Made by a program: the position numbers and the translations under genes. A stretch of 64,000 nt of DNA from Sphingomonas cremea (GTDB lineage Bacteria > Pseudomonadota > Alphaproteobacteria > Sphingomonadales > Sphingomonadaceae). The stretch is taken from contig NZ_JAKFGM010000002.1 of assembly GCF_021502585.1 (NCBI RefSeq), forward strand, positions 620,501 through 684,500, given 5' to 3'. Of the stretch, positions 1 through 8,854 are shown one piece after another. Each line of letters starts with the position of its first letter. Position 1 is the first letter of the stretch. The notes beneath the pieces are model-generated. The model was not told the DNA's origin. It made no database searches and saw only the letters and a program-made list of their open reading frames with translations.

Positions 1-120
1 ATAGCTGTCGAAGGTCAGCGGATTCTTCCGCTCCGGCCGGTTGAGCGTAATTGTGGCGACACCATCGCCGAAGTCCCACAGGAAGTGACTCGGGACCAAA
101 GTTTCCGGGTGCAAGCTCAA
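1..120 (-). CDS. Enoyl-CoA hydratase/isomerase family protein (partial)
   Basis: This is the N-terminal end of a gene that runs off the left edge; about 40 residues are visible. They include [15 protein letters not shown], the opening beta-strand motif of the crotonase family, which hydrates or isomerises acyl-CoA esters during fatty-acid or branched-chain catabolism. No ATG is in frame. A TTG at 120 lies 9 nt after a GGAGG and overlaps the stop codon of the upstream SDR gene; a second TTG at 114 is also possible. The overlap suggests a shared transcript with the SDR gene. The catalytic residues lie outside the window, so the substrate cannot be inferred. Confidence 0.7.
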   Translation of the reverse strand, partial: MSLHPETLVPSHFLWDFGDGVATITLNRPERKNPLTFDSY

Positions 121-887
121 GCGGTAGTTCCTCCATCGATGGTGACCGCAGCACCGTTAACGTCACGGCTTTGCGGCAGGCATAGCGTCAAGATCATCGT
201 CGCCACTGAATCGGGATGGACCAGCCTCCCGCTCCTGTTCATCGCGGCGAGCGACTGGCGTGCTTCGTCTTCGCTGCGCTTCGAAACGCGCGCGATCCGC
301 GCCGCACTGTCATCGACCATCGGCGTGTCGACGAAGGCCGGGCAGACGGCATTAACGGTCATCCGGGACCTGGCATACTCGCTGGCCAGGCTGCGCATCA
401 GGCCGATCAGGCCATGCTTCGACGCAGCATAGGGCGCGGCGTAAGCGGCGCCGCGAAGGCCGGCAACGGATGCCACGAAGACCATCCGACCATCATCCTG
501 GTCGAGAAGATCGGGAAGCGCAGCCTGGGCGCAATCGAATGCGGAAGTGAGGTTGGTAGATATGATTCGGTCCCACGCCTCACGGGGCGTGCGGTCGAAC
601 GGGGCGCTATCGCCGACACCGGCGTTGACGATCAGGAAGGAGATTGGCCCGTTGGCGGCGCGCGCTTCATCGAAGGCGCTAAAGACTTCGTCGCGATCGG
701 TGACATCGCATTTGATAGCAGTTCCGGAAACGATCGCAGCCGTCCGCTCAAGCGGTTCAAGACGCCGTCCCAGAACGGAAATTTTCGCGCCCGCCGCATG
801 GAGATGCGTGGCGGCAGCCGCCCCGATCCCGGTTCCGCCGCCGGTGATCAGCGCATGGCGCCCCTGAAGCCAATCATTTGCCGGCAT
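117..887 (-). CDS. SDR family NAD(P)-dependent oxidoreductase
   Basis: A 256-residue classical short-chain dehydrogenase. The Rossmann motif TGGGTGIG is at residues 15-22, the NAG motif at 88-90, the catalytic serine near S140 and the Y153-x3-K157 pair in YAASK; the C-terminus VTIDGGTTA is typical of FabG-like enzymes. These enzymes reduce or oxidise a keto/hydroxyl group with NAD(P)H in the cytoplasm. I chose the ATG at 887 because AAAGGGGAAAG precedes it; an in-frame upstream extension to 944 lacks such a site. The 3' end overlaps a crotonase-family gene, so a role in acyl-CoA breakdown (3-hydroxyacyl-CoA dehydrogenase-like) is plausible but inferred. Confidence 0.88.
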   Translation of the reverse strand: MPANDWLQGRHALITGGGTGIGAAAATHLHAAGAKISVLGRRLEPLERTAAIVSGTAIKCDVTDRDEVFSAFDEARAANGPISFLIVNAGVGDSAPFDRTPREAWDRIISTNLTSAFDCAQAALPDLLDQDDGRMVFVASVAGLRGAAYAAPYAASKHGLIGLMRSLASEYARSRMTVNAVCPAFVDTPMVDDSAARIARVSKRSEDEARQSLAAMNRSGRLVHPDSVATMILTLCLPQSRDVNGAAVTIDGGTTA

Positions 888-964
888 GCTTTCCCCTTTC
901 AATGGAGCATTGGCCGAAGCCGACGAAGGTGGCAAGGCAGCCAAAACAACCAGGGAAACGACTC

Positions 965-2077
965 ATGAAGACCCGCGCAGCCGTTGCATTCGAAGCCAAG
1001 AAGCCGCTCGAAATCGTCGAACTCGACCTCGAAGGGCCCAAGGCCGGCGAAGTATTGGTCGAGATCATGGCGACAGGCATCTGCCACACCGATGCCTATA
1101 CGCTCGACGGGTTCGACAGCGAGGGGATTTTTCCGTCCGTTCTCGGCCATGAAGGCGCCGGCGTGGTTCGCGAAGTGGGCCCGGGCGTGACGTCGGTAAA
1201 GCCCGGCGACCATGTCATCCCGCTGTACACCCCCGAATGCCGCCAGTGTAAGTCGTGCCTCAGCGGCAAGACCAACCTGTGCACAGCGATCCGCGCGACC
1301 CAAGGCAAGGGCCTGATGCCCGACGGGACCAGCCGCTTCAGCTACAAGGGGCAGACCATCTATCATTACATGGGCTGCTCGACCTTCTCCAACTTCACTG
1401 TGCTGCCCGAAATCGCGGTGGCCAAGATCCGTGAGGACGCGCCCTTCGAAACAAGCTGCTACATCGGATGCGGCGTGACCACGGGCGTCGGCGCCGTGGT
1501 CAAGACCGCGAAGGTCGAGCCTGGCGCCAATGTCGTCGTCTTCGGGCTCGGCGGCATCGGCCTCAACGTGATCCAGGGCGCCAAGATGGTCGGCGCGAAC
1601 AAGATCATCGGCGTCGACATCAACTCCTCGCGCGAGGAATGGGGCCGGAAATTCGGCATGACCGACTTCGTCGACGGGCGCGGCAAGGATCGCGCGGCAA
1701 TTATCGAGGAAGTGATCGCCCTTACCGATGGCGGAGCGGATTATAGTTTCGACGCCACCGGCAATACCGAAGTGATGCGGACTGCGCTGGAATGCTGCCA
1801 TCGCGGCTGGGGCACGAGCATCATCATCGGCGTTGCGGAGGCAGGGAAAGAGATTTCGACGCGTCCGTTCCAGTTGGTGACGGGCCGCAACTGGCGCGGA
1901 ACTGCCTTTGGCGGGGCCAAGGGCCGCACCGATGTCCCGAAGATCGTCGACTGGTACATGGATGGGAAAATCGCGATCGATCCCATGATCACGCACGTGC
2001 TGAAGCTTGAAGAGATCAACAAGGGTTTCGACCTGATGCATGCCGGGGAAAGCATCCGGAGCGTGGTGGTTTACTGA
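965..2077 (+). CDS. frmA: S-(hydroxymethyl)glutathione dehydrogenase / class III alcohol dehydrogenase
   Basis: A 370-residue zinc alcohol dehydrogenase of the usual class III length. Catalytic-zinc ligands are seen at C40 (GICHTD) and H62-E63 (GHEGAG), and the four-cysteine structural zinc site at C92, C95, C98 and C106. The nucleotide-binding segment [14 protein letters not shown] follows. The family oxidises S-hydroxymethylglutathione, formed spontaneously from formaldehyde and glutathione, to S-formylglutathione. The gene heads an operon whose fourth member is the matching S-formylglutathione hydrolase, which supports the assignment. The stop codon overlaps the start of the cupin gene. 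The start at 965 gives the conserved [10 protein letters not shown] opening; upstream in-frame codons give unrelated sequence. Confidence 0.95.
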   Translation: MKTRAAVAFEAKKPLEIVELDLEGPKAGEVLVEIMATGICHTDAYTLDGFDSEGIFPSVLGHEGAGVVREVGPGVTSVKPGDHVIPLYTPECRQCKSCLSGKTNLCTAIRATQGKGLMPDGTSRFSYKGQTIYHYMGCSTFSNFTVLPEIAVAKIREDAPFETSCYIGCGVTTGVGAVVKTAKVEPGANVVVFGLGGIGLNVIQGAKMVGANKIIGVDINSSREEWGRKFGMTDFVDGRGKDRAAIIEEVIALTDGGADYSFDATGNTEVMRTALECCHRGWGTSIIIGVAEAGKEISTRPFQLVTGRNWRGTAFGGAKGRTDVPKIVDWYMDGKIAIDPMITHVLKLEEINKGFDLMHAGESIRSVVVY

Positions 2078-2433
2078 TGCCCGACAAGGTCAGCATTGCC
2101 GACAAGCTGGGCAGCTTTTCCGACCATTGGGCACCGCGAATAATCGCGCGCTACAATGGCAATGAGGTCAGGATCGCCAAGGTCGATGGCGAATTCATCT
2201 GGCACCAGCATGACTCGACGGATGAACTTTTCCTGATCGTCGAGGGCGAACTCGACATGGAATTTCGCGATCGGACAGTGACGTTGAGGCCGGGCGAACT
2301 GATAGTCGTTCCAAAGGGCACCGAGCATCGCCCCTGTGCGCGGCGAGGCGAGGTGGCGATGATGATAATCGACCTTGAGGGCACGCCCAACACTGGCGAT
2401 GAGCTAACCGCCACCAAAGCAGTCGAAATCTAG
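2077..2433 (+). CDS. Cupin domain-containing protein
   Basis: A 118-residue single-domain cupin. The first cupin motif is visible as WHQHDSTDELFLIVEGE and the second as PGELIVVPKGTEH, giving a small beta-barrel that normally holds one metal ion through histidines and a glutamate. No signal peptide is seen. The ATG overlaps the stop codon of the formaldehyde dehydrogenase gene (TGATG), so translation is probably coupled. The biochemical role is not known to me; its place between the two enzymes of the glutathione formaldehyde pathway suggests binding or isomerisation of a pathway-related small molecule, but this is inference. Confidence 0.85.
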   Translation: MPDKVSIADKLGSFSDHWAPRIIARYNGNEVRIAKVDGEFIWHQHDSTDELFLIVEGELDMEFRDRTVTLRPGELIVVPKGTEHRPCARRGEVAMMIIDLEGTPNTGDELTATKAVEI

Positions 2434-2444
2434 GAGGAAAGACG

Positions 2445-2828
2445 ATGTTCAGCCATGTCATGCTGGGGTGCAGCGACCGGGAGAGGTCGCGCAAATTCTA
2501 CAATGCAACCCTGAGTGCGCTCGGCATCGCGCCAGGGCAGGATTTCGGCAAGTCCGACTGGTGGATGACCCGTGATGGATCGCTTGGGGTCGGGCAACCG
2601 CTGGACGGTCAGCCATGCAGCCATGGCAATGGCTCGACGATCGGCTTGCGGGCCGGCAGTCCAGAGGAAGTCGATGCCTGGCACGCGGCGGGTGTCGCCA
2701 ATGGCGGGACAGCGATCGAGGACCCTCCCGGCATCCGCGACGCCGGCTTCGGCAAGATGTACCTCGCCTATTTGCGCGATCCCGACGGGAACAAGCTGTG
2801 CGGTTTTTATCGAATGCCCAAGGAATGA
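2445..2828 (+). CDS. VOC family protein (glyoxalase/bleomycin-resistance fold)
   Basis: A 127-residue protein of the vicinal oxygen chelate superfamily: it begins FSHVMLGCSDRERSRKFYNA and ends with YLRDPDGNKLCGFY, the typical strand that carries the metal-ligand region. It is the length of a single VOC repeat pair. A GGAGGAAAG site precedes the ATG. The stop overlaps the start of the S-formylglutathione hydrolase gene. The family includes glyoxalase I, dioxygenases and drug-binding proteins; proteins like this are often found near glutathione-dependent detoxification genes, but the substrate cannot be read from the sequence. Confidence 0.88.
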   Translation: MFSHVMLGCSDRERSRKFYNATLSALGIAPGQDFGKSDWWMTRDGSLGVGQPLDGQPCSHGNGSTIGLRAGSPEEVDAWHAAGVANGGTAIEDPPGIRDAGFGKMYLAYLRDPDGNKLCGFYRMPKE

Positions 2829-3673
2829 CGCTGGAGACCGTCAGCGAGGTCAAGAGTCACGGCGGGGTGCAGGGCGTCTATCGCCATGCCTCCGCCGCTA
2901 CAGGCACCGAAATGACCTTTTCGGTGTTCGTGCCGCCGCAGCCTGAAAAGGGGGAGGCGCTGCCGGTGCTGTGGTATTTGAGCGGGCTCACCTGCAGTCA
3001 TGCCAATGTCACCGAGAAGGGCGAGTATCGCGCCGCTTGTGCCGAGCATGGCATCATCTTCGTCGCGCCGGACACCAGTCCTCGTGGCGAGGGAGTTCCC
3101 GACGATAGCAAGGGTGCCTGGGATTTCGGCCTGGGCGCGGGCTTCTATGTCGATGCGACGACCACGCCCTGGTCGGCCAATTATCGGATGTGGAGTTATG
3201 TCGCGCAGGAATTGCCGGCACTGGTTGCCGATCATTTCCCCATCGATGCGGCGCGCCAGGGCATTACCGGTCACTCGATGGGCGGCCACGGTGCGCTGAC
3301 CGTGGCGTTGCGTCATCCCGGGCGGTTCCGTTCCGTATCTGCGTTCGCCCCCATCGTTGCGCCAAGCCAGGTGCCATGGGGCGACAAGGCGCTATCCAAC
3401 TACCTGGGCCTAGACCGTTCCAAGTGGCGCCCCCATGACGCGGTGGCGCTTATCGAGGACGGGGCGAGACTGCCCGACTTGCTGGTCGATGTCGGTGAGG
3501 CCGACCCCTTCCTTGAGCGCGAGCTGAAGCCGGAACTGCTCGAACGTGCTTGTGCCGATGCGGGTATAGCGCTGACGCTGCGCCGTCAGCCAGGGTATGA
3601 TCATAGCTACTATTTCATCTCGACCTTCATGAACGACCATATCCGCTGGCATTCGGAGCGACTCGCCGCATGA
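2825..3673 (+). CDS. fghA: S-formylglutathione hydrolase
   Basis: A 282-residue esterase-D-like alpha/beta hydrolase. The nucleophile elbow GHSMGGHGA places the catalytic serine at S151; the acid and base fit LLVDVGEADPFL and YDHSYYF near the C-terminus. The oxyanion region is LWYLSGLTCSH. The enzyme hydrolyses S-formylglutathione to formate and glutathione in the cytoplasm, the second step after the class III dehydrogenase at the head of the same operon. The ATG at 2825 overlaps the VOC gene stop (ATGA) and gives the family's usual length; longer in-frame upstream sequence is out of register with the family. The 3' end overlaps the next gene by 4 nt. Confidence 0.95.
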   Translation: MTLETVSEVKSHGGVQGVYRHASAATGTEMTFSVFVPPQPEKGEALPVLWYLSGLTCSHANVTEKGEYRAACAEHGIIFVAPDTSPRGEGVPDDSKGAWDFGLGAGFYVDATTTPWSANYRMWSYVAQELPALVADHFPIDAARQGITGHSMGGHGALTVALRHPGRFRSVSAFAPIVAPSQVPWGDKALSNYLGLDRSKWRPHDAVALIEDGARLPDLLVDVGEADPFLERELKPELLERACADAGIALTLRRQPGYDHSYYFISTFMNDHIRWHSERLAA

Positions 3674-4920
3674 TCGACTTGGCGGACGAGGCGGTACGCA
3701 TTGGCGCCGCCCTGGCCGCCGGTCTCCTGATCGGCATCGAGCGGGGCTGGAAACAGCGCGCCGACCGCGCTGGAACTCGCGTCGCCGGAATCCGCACCTT
3801 CACGTTGCTGGGCCTGGTCGGCGGACTTGCCGGGCTACTCGGCTCAATTGGCCAGCCCTTGGTTGGCGGCGCTGTCGCCCTGGCCGCCGCGGCTGTCCTG
3901 GTGATCGGCTATGCGCCGAAGCTCAAGGCCAAGGGTGACGCAACCAGCGCCATCGCTGCGCTTGTCACCCTGACGATCGGGTTCATCGCCGGATCGGGAA
4001 GCGCCGGGCTGGCAATCGCCGCAGCGGCGGTGGCGGTCCTGATATTGGCGATGCGCGAGGAATTGCACGGCTTCGTCCGCCGCCTCGATGAGCGCGACGT
4101 CAAGGCACTGGCTCGCTTTGCGGTAATTGCGCTTGGCGTCCTCCCCTTCCTGCCAAACGAAGCGATGGGGCCGTACCTTGCATGGAATCCCTATAAGCTG
4201 TGGTGGGTGGTGGTGTTGGTCACCGGCTTTTCTTTTGCCGGATATGTGGCCAATCGAATCTTTGGGGAGCGGCATGGAACCATCGCGACCGCGCTGATCG
4301 GCGGAGCATATAGTTCGACCGCCGTCACCCAGTCGCTGGCCCAGCGGCTAGGAGCCGACCAGAAAGGCGGCGCCGAACCGGCTGGAATCGCGCTGGCCAC
4401 GGCGGTCATGTACCTGCGCGTCATCGTGCTGGTTGCGATCCTCGCCACGCGCATCCTGTGGCCGTTCGTCATCGTCATTCTGCCGCCGCTGATTGTCGCC
4501 TGGCTGGCCGGCTGGTGGCTCTATCGCAAGTCGCCCGCGACGGAAGGGCCCAGCCCGCCGGGCAATCCGATCGCGCTGGCTCCGGCGCTTGGCTTTGTTG
4601 CATTTGTCGCAGTCGCCGCGATCATCGCCCGCTGGGCCGAAGGCCGGTTCGGGGAGCAGGGCATCGCGGTGCTGCTGCTCATCATGGGATCGATGGACGT
4701 CGACGCGGCGATCGTCACCGCGGGCGGCCTGCCCCATGAATTGATTACGGCCGAACTGGCGGCGCTGGCCATCGGCGGAACGATCCTCGCCAATATGTCG
4801 GTCAAGGTCGGGGTGACGCTGGCCTATGCGCGCCGGAAAGGAATCGGCGCTGTCGCCGCCCTCGGCGCGAGCATGGTCGCGCTGGTGGCGAGCCTGGTCG
4901 TCGGCTGGCTGCGATTGTGA
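3670..4920 (+). CDS. MgtC/SapB family membrane protein with DUF4010
   Basis: A 416-residue integral membrane protein. The N-terminal part has the MgtC-type sequence RIGAALAAGLLIGIERGWK and several hydrophobic helices; the C-terminal half is a second membrane domain of the DUF4010 type. Around ten membrane segments can be counted roughly. It starts within the last codons of fghA (ATGA overlap) and is the last gene of the formaldehyde operon. The function of this long subgroup is unknown; a link to magnesium stress is known only for short MgtC proteins and should not be assumed here. Confidence 0.85.
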   Translation: MIDLADEAVRIGAALAAGLLIGIERGWKQRADRAGTRVAGIRTFTLLGLVGGLAGLLGSIGQPLVGGAVALAAAAVLVIGYAPKLKAKGDATSAIAALVTLTIGFIAGSGSAGLAIAAAAVAVLILAMREELHGFVRRLDERDVKALARFAVIALGVLPFLPNEAMGPYLAWNPYKLWWVVVLVTGFSFAGYVANRIFGERHGTIATALIGGAYSSTAVTQSLAQRLGADQKGGAEPAGIALATAVMYLRVIVLVAILATRILWPFVIVILPPLIVAWLAGWWLYRKSPATEGPSPPGNPIALAPALGFVAFVAVAAIIARWAEGRFGEQGIAVLLLIMGSMDVDAAIVTAGGLPHELITAELAALAIGGTILANMSVKVGVTLAYARRKGIGAVAALGASMVALVASLVVGWLRL

Positions 4921-4967
4921 ATCTGCTGCCACTGCATTGTCCGGCTTTCTCATGGAACGCCTGAAAA

Positions 4968-5042
4968 TGGTGACCCCTACGGGAATCGAACCCGTGTTTC
5001 AGCCGTGAAAGGGCCGCGTCCTAACCGCTAGACGAAGGGGCC
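4968..5042 (-). tRNA. tRNA-Glu (TTC)
   Basis: A 75-nt cloverleaf on the minus strand from GGCCCCTTCGTCTAGCGG to an encoded CCA. The acceptor stem pairs GGCCCCT with the 3' strand AGGGGTC (one G-U), the T-arm contains GGTTCGATTCC, and the anticodon loop CCTTTCACG gives anticodon TTC at about 5007-5009. It lies between the DUF4010 gene and recJ. Both neighbours are ordinary chromosomal genes and no integrase or duplicated tRNA end is seen, so it does not look like an island attachment site. Confidence 0.97.
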
Positions 5043-5086
5043 ACTTGCGTGGTGCGGGGCGCGACTAGGGGATGAGCGCTCGGCGG

Positions 5087-6838
5087 TCAAGCAGGCGCGG
5101 CATCTTCCAGGTGCATTTCCGCCGCATTGCCGCCATTCCATTCGTCGCGCTTGATCGTACCCGCCAACCACCAGCGCCTGTCGGCGGGCGAGGACAGCAT
5201 CGCCTGACCCAGCTCAGTCTCCGCGGCGCGGAAAGCGATCAGCTTGAACGATCGGCCGTCGTCGCCGCAGGCAATGGCGCGGACGTGGCCATTTCCGACG
5301 ACGCCTACCTTGATCAGTCGCGCTGGCCCGGCAGCGACCCGAGGAGCGGGCCAGCCGGCCCCATAGGGTCCTGCCGCGTCGAGCGCGTCGCATAACTCGC
5401 CCGCGACTCCGCCGGGGGCAAGCAGGGCATCGAGCAATAACGCTCGTCCTCCGCGCGCCGATTCTACGTCGGCCCTCATCCGTTCGTGAAGGAAGGTGCG
5501 GAGCGCCTCGAGCCCGCCAGGTGCAACAGTCAAACCGGCCGCCATCGCATGTCCACCTCCAGCGACAAGCAGGCCATGGTCCTTTGCCGCAAGCACCGCC
5601 GCACCGAGATCGACGCCCGAGATGGACCGGCCCGACCCCTTGCCCGTGCCATCCTCTTCCTCCGCAACGACGATTGCGGGGCGGCCAAAGCGCTCTTTCA
5701 GGCGGCTGGCGACGATGCCGATTACGCCGGGGTGCCAACCACGCCCGCTGACCATGATCAGCGGAGCCTCGGATTGGGCCTCCGCCGCCTCTCCCGCCTG
5801 TTCCGTAACGAGCATCTCAATCGCGCGCCGCTCTTCGTTCAGCCGGTCGAGCTCAGCTGCGATGGTTCGCGCCTCGTCGGGATCGGTCGATGTCAGCAGC
5901 CGGACGCCAAGATCGGACTTGCCGACCCGCCCGCCGGCGTTGATCCGAGGGCCGAGCGCAAAGCCGAGGTCCCGGCAGGTCGGCGGCTTCACCAGCCGTG
6001 CCGCCTGGGCCAGCGCGACGAGCCCGATGTTGCGCCGCTCGGCCATCACCTTGAGCCCTTGGGTTACGAAGGCGCGGTTGAGCGTCTTCAATCGTGCGAC
6101 GTCGGCGACGGTGCCAAGCGCGACAATGTCGAGCAAATCCATAATCCGGGGCTCTGCCCGATCCGCGAAATAGCTGCGGCCGCGCAGTTCGCGGAGCAAT
6201 GCGACGCCCAGCAGGAAGGCCATGCCGACCGCGGCGACATGGCCATGCGCGACGCCAACTTCGCTCTCATCGAGTCGGTTGGGGTTGATCAGCGAATGGG
6301 CGACCGGAAGGCTGGCGGCGCATTGATGATGATCGCAGACAATGACATCGAGGCCAGCGTCGGCTGCTTCCTGCAGCGCGTCGAACGCCTGCGCGCCGCA
6401 ATCCACGGTGATTGCCAGACTGGCGCCGCGCCGCTTCAACTCGACCAAGGCCGCGCCTGACGGGCCATAGCCCTCCATCAGACGGTCGGGGATATAAACG
6501 ATCGGGTCACTGCCGAGCTGGCGAAGAAGGATGGTCAGCAGCGCCGCAGAAGTCGCACCGTCCACGTCATAGTCGCCGAAGATCGCGACGGTTTCGACAG
6601 CCTGCACGGCATCGGCCAATCTTGCGGCGGCCTTGTCCATGTCGGCAAAAGCCGAGGGGTCGGGAAGGAAGTCGCGGATGGTCGGCTGACGGTGTCGGGC
6701 GAGGTCTGCTTCTTCGATCCCGCGCGCGAGCAACAGCTGGTCGGTGAGGTCGCGGCCCAGCTCGTCGCCTCCGACACGGCGCCAGCGCCAGGGCTGGCCC
6801 GTGAGGCTTTTCTCGACGCCGCAGGCAAAGGGACTCAT
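5087..6838 (-). CDS. recJ: Single-stranded-DNA-specific exonuclease RecJ
   Basis: A 583-residue DHH-family nuclease of normal RecJ length. The first catalytic motif is IFGDYDVDGATSAALL and the DHH motif is in IVCDHHQCA; the later GRGWHPGVIGIVASRL and GGGHAMAAGLTV segments are the DHHA1 part. RecJ degrades single-stranded DNA 5' to 3' in recombination and mismatch repair. The ATG at 6838 overlaps the stop of the PH-domain gene upstream (ATGA), which decides the start over a longer in-frame extension that has no family similarity. It is the third gene of a leftward cluster with two PH-domain proteins. Confidence 0.96.
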   Translation of the reverse strand: MSPFACGVEKSLTGQPWRWRRVGGDELGRDLTDQLLLARGIEEADLARHRQPTIRDFLPDPSAFADMDKAAARLADAVQAVETVAIFGDYDVDGATSAALLTILLRQLGSDPIVYIPDRLMEGYGPSGAALVELKRRGASLAITVDCGAQAFDALQEAADAGLDVIVCDHHQCAASLPVAHSLINPNRLDESEVGVAHGHVAAVGMAFLLGVALLRELRGRSYFADRAEPRIMDLLDIVALGTVADVARLKTLNRAFVTQGLKVMAERRNIGLVALAQAARLVKPPTCRDLGFALGPRINAGGRVGKSDLGVRLLTSTDPDEARTIAAELDRLNEERRAIEMLVTEQAGEAAEAQSEAPLIMVSGRGWHPGVIGIVASRLKERFGRPAIVVAEEEDGTGKGSGRSISGVDLGAAVLAAKDHGLLVAGGGHAMAAGLTVAPGGLEALRTFLHERMRADVESARGGRALLLDALLAPGGVAGELCDALDAAGPYGAGWPAPRVAAGPARLIKVGVVGNGHVRAIACGDDGRSFKLIAFRAAETELGQAMLSSPADRRWWLAGTIKRDEWNGGNAAEMHLEDAAPA

Positions 6839-8319
6839 GACAGTAACTCCGTCCGAAGCGCTTCGGCCTCGGCGCGGCTCAATGCTGGTACATGGTGATC
6901 GGAGAAGCCGCTGCCCCCGGCGACGCCGAGCCTTAGGGTGCAAATGCCAAAGGCGCGGCTCCAGAAGTTCTCGGAAAGGTCTACGCTCTGGATCTTGCGC
7001 ACGGGCAATATGTTGCGGCGGTGACGCCACCAACCTGACTCGACGAACAAATTGCTGGCATCGAGCGAATAGCGGGTTCGCCGCCAAGCGAGCCAGCGCA
7101 TGGCAATCGCCAGGAAGCCGCCAAGCAGCCACAACAGGCCGACCGGCCCGACAAATGGCAGCACAATGATCGTCGCCAGTGCGGCGGGGATCAGAATGCC
7201 GGTGAATGAGGTGACGAATGCGCGCGAGACGGCGAGCCACGAGCCCGAAGGCGGAGCGAGCGGCCAGCCGAGCGAGGCAAGGATTGCAGCGGCTTCCCCC
7301 TCACGCGCAAGCGGAGCGACGACGTGATCGCCCTTCCCACCGTCCTGGGCGAGACTTTGAAGCTTCAGAACCCACCAGCCGAAGCGTTGGCGGATTGGGC
7401 CGTTGGCAAGAATTGCCGCCTGCGCCCGCTTGGCCGGAATGGTGACATCGGTCAGCGTCAGCAGGCCGCGGCGGCGGCGGAATCCGGTTTCCGTCCGGTC
7501 GAGGCGAAAGCCATAATCGCGCAGGACAGTGCGGACCAGGCCGGTGCCGATTCCCAACAGGATCAGCAGGACGCTGCCCCCGAGAACCGCTACGATTTGG
7601 TGCGTCAGGACCAGGTTTTGCAGCGGCTCGCTACGGTTCAGCAGGTCGATCCAGAAGCTGCGTTCGAACGGATCGAAGCCAAGTGCGTCGCCCATCGTCT
7701 GGGAAATACCGAACAGGCCTGCGATGACCGCCAGGGAAAAATTGAACAGGCCGGCGGTCACTACACGGCGGTTGTCCATCGCGAACAATGCGGGCCCGTC
7801 CTCCGCCGCCAGCCCAGCATCGGCCGTCGCGGCTCGGCTGCGCCGGGCGCGGATATGGTCGCGCAGCGCCTCCGCCCGCTTTAGCGAAATGGTATGGAGA
7901 ACGCCTTCCTCTTCCTTGCTTCCAGCCGATGCGCCGGTTTCAAGCTTGACCTGGGCGAGGCCGAACAGGCGCTGGAGCGGGCCTTGCTCTATGTCGACGT
8001 CGGTAACCCGGTCGAACGGGATGGCGCGGCTGGTGCGCGACAGGAAGCCGCTGTCGATGCGGATCTCATGCGCGCCGACGCGATATTCGAGCTTGAGCCA
8101 GCGAAGGACCAGCGCCCCTACCGACAGCAGGGCGAACAGCAGGCCCATCACCGCCACTAGCAACCAGCGTCCCTGAGTGGCGAAATAGGCACTGCCGGCA
8201 AGCATGCCCCAGGCGCCCTTCACCGACTGGCCAAGTCCGGTCACGAGGTAAAGCGGATGTAGCCGCTCAGGCGGCCCGAGCTCCTCGTTGGGCAGGGCAA
8301 GGGCAGCGGATTCGCTCAT
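6835..8319 (-). CDS. PH domain-containing membrane protein (YdbT-like)
   Basis: A 494-residue protein with repeated units of paired membrane helices followed by bacterial PH (bPH2, DUF304) domains, the organisation of YdbT. One domain contains YRVGAHEIRIDSGFLSRTSRAI and VTDVDIEQGPLQRLFGLAQV; a second repeats with the RRRRGLLTLTDVTIPAKRAQ segment; a third ends in YSLDASNLFVESGWW. The ATG at 8319 is 11 bp after the stop of the shorter PH-domain gene, the usual YdbS-YdbT pair. The function of the pair is not established; a role at the membrane is likely. Stop overlaps recJ start. Confidence 0.88.
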   Translation of the reverse strand: MSESAALALPNEELGPPERLHPLYLVTGLGQSVKGAWGMLAGSAYFATQGRWLLVAVMGLLFALLSVGALVLRWLKLEYRVGAHEIRIDSGFLSRTSRAIPFDRVTDVDIEQGPLQRLFGLAQVKLETGASAGSKEEEGVLHTISLKRAEALRDHIRARRSRAATADAGLAAEDGPALFAMDNRRVVTAGLFNFSLAVIAGLFGISQTMGDALGFDPFERSFWIDLLNRSEPLQNLVLTHQIVAVLGGSVLLILLGIGTGLVRTVLRDYGFRLDRTETGFRRRRGLLTLTDVTIPAKRAQAAILANGPIRQRFGWWVLKLQSLAQDGGKGDHVVAPLAREGEAAAILASLGWPLAPPSGSWLAVSRAFVTSFTGILIPAALATIIVLPFVGPVGLLWLLGGFLAIAMRWLAWRRTRYSLDASNLFVESGWWRHRRNILPVRKIQSVDLSENFWSRAFGICTLRLGVAGGSGFSDHHVPALSRAEAEALRTELLS

Positions 8320-8329
8320 TTCGCCCACG

Positions 8330-8815
8330 TCACTCGGCGTCCGCGCGGATCTCGGAGCGGATCGCCTCGCGAATTTCGGCGGCGCGATCCGGCGACAGAC
8401 CCGGCAAGACGACAATGCTGTTGTGGGTGCCCGCCGTATGGACGACCAGGCTGGCGGTGCCGAACAATTTGTCAAACGGTCCGCGAGTCACATCGATATG
8501 CTGGACCCGAACGAAGGGCACCACAGTGTCGGTGTGGAACAACCAGCCGCGCACCGTGCGCAGCAGCCGCCCGTCGATCGCATAGCCGAGCCGACGGTAA
8601 ATCCGATCGGGCGCGACCATGATCGCGCTGAGCCCGATTGCTCCTGCCAGGACGGGAAGCAGGCTGGAAACCGGGGTCGTGGCCAACAGCTGCTGGTCGA
8701 CAACAAGCGCGACAAGGAAGATCGGCACCCAGAAGACTGCTGCCCGGGCGCGGATTGCGTTGCGATAGGCTGGCTCGACCGGCTGCAGGTCGGCCGGAAT
8801 GGCATGAGCTGTCAT
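8330..8815 (-). CDS. PH domain-containing membrane protein (YdbS-like)
   Basis: A 161-residue protein with two membrane helices near the N-terminus and one bPH2 domain containing RLGYAIDGRLLRTVRGWLF and FVRVQHIDVTRGPFDKLFG. It is the short partner of the longer PH-domain protein that follows it. I took the ATG at 8815; a TTG 18 nt upstream would add six residues and neither start has a strong ribosome binding site. Downstream genes are the YdbT-like protein and recJ. Function unknown beyond membrane association. Confidence 0.85.
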   Translation of the reverse strand: MTAHAIPADLQPVEPAYRNAIRARAAVFWVPIFLVALVVDQQLLATTPVSSLLPVLAGAIGLSAIMVAPDRIYRRLGYAIDGRLLRTVRGWLFHTDTVVPFVRVQHIDVTRGPFDKLFGTASLVVHTAGTHNSIVVLPGLSPDRAAEIREAIRSEIRADAE

Positions 8816-8854
8816 GCGCCGACGATACAGCAAGCGCGACTGCTCACAAGCGGG

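Noticed and set aside
899-2041. A long open frame of 380 codons opposite the formaldehyde dehydrogenase gene
   Set aside because: It is the antisense of a clear enzyme gene; high GC content gives long antisense frames. The same applies to the frames opposite recJ (5486-6460), the RND gene (34901-36166), the sulfatase (42872-44413) and purA (53453-54754).
4968-5042. tRNA-Glu as an integration site for a mobile island
   Set aside because: No integrase, no duplicated 3' tRNA end, and core genes on both sides.
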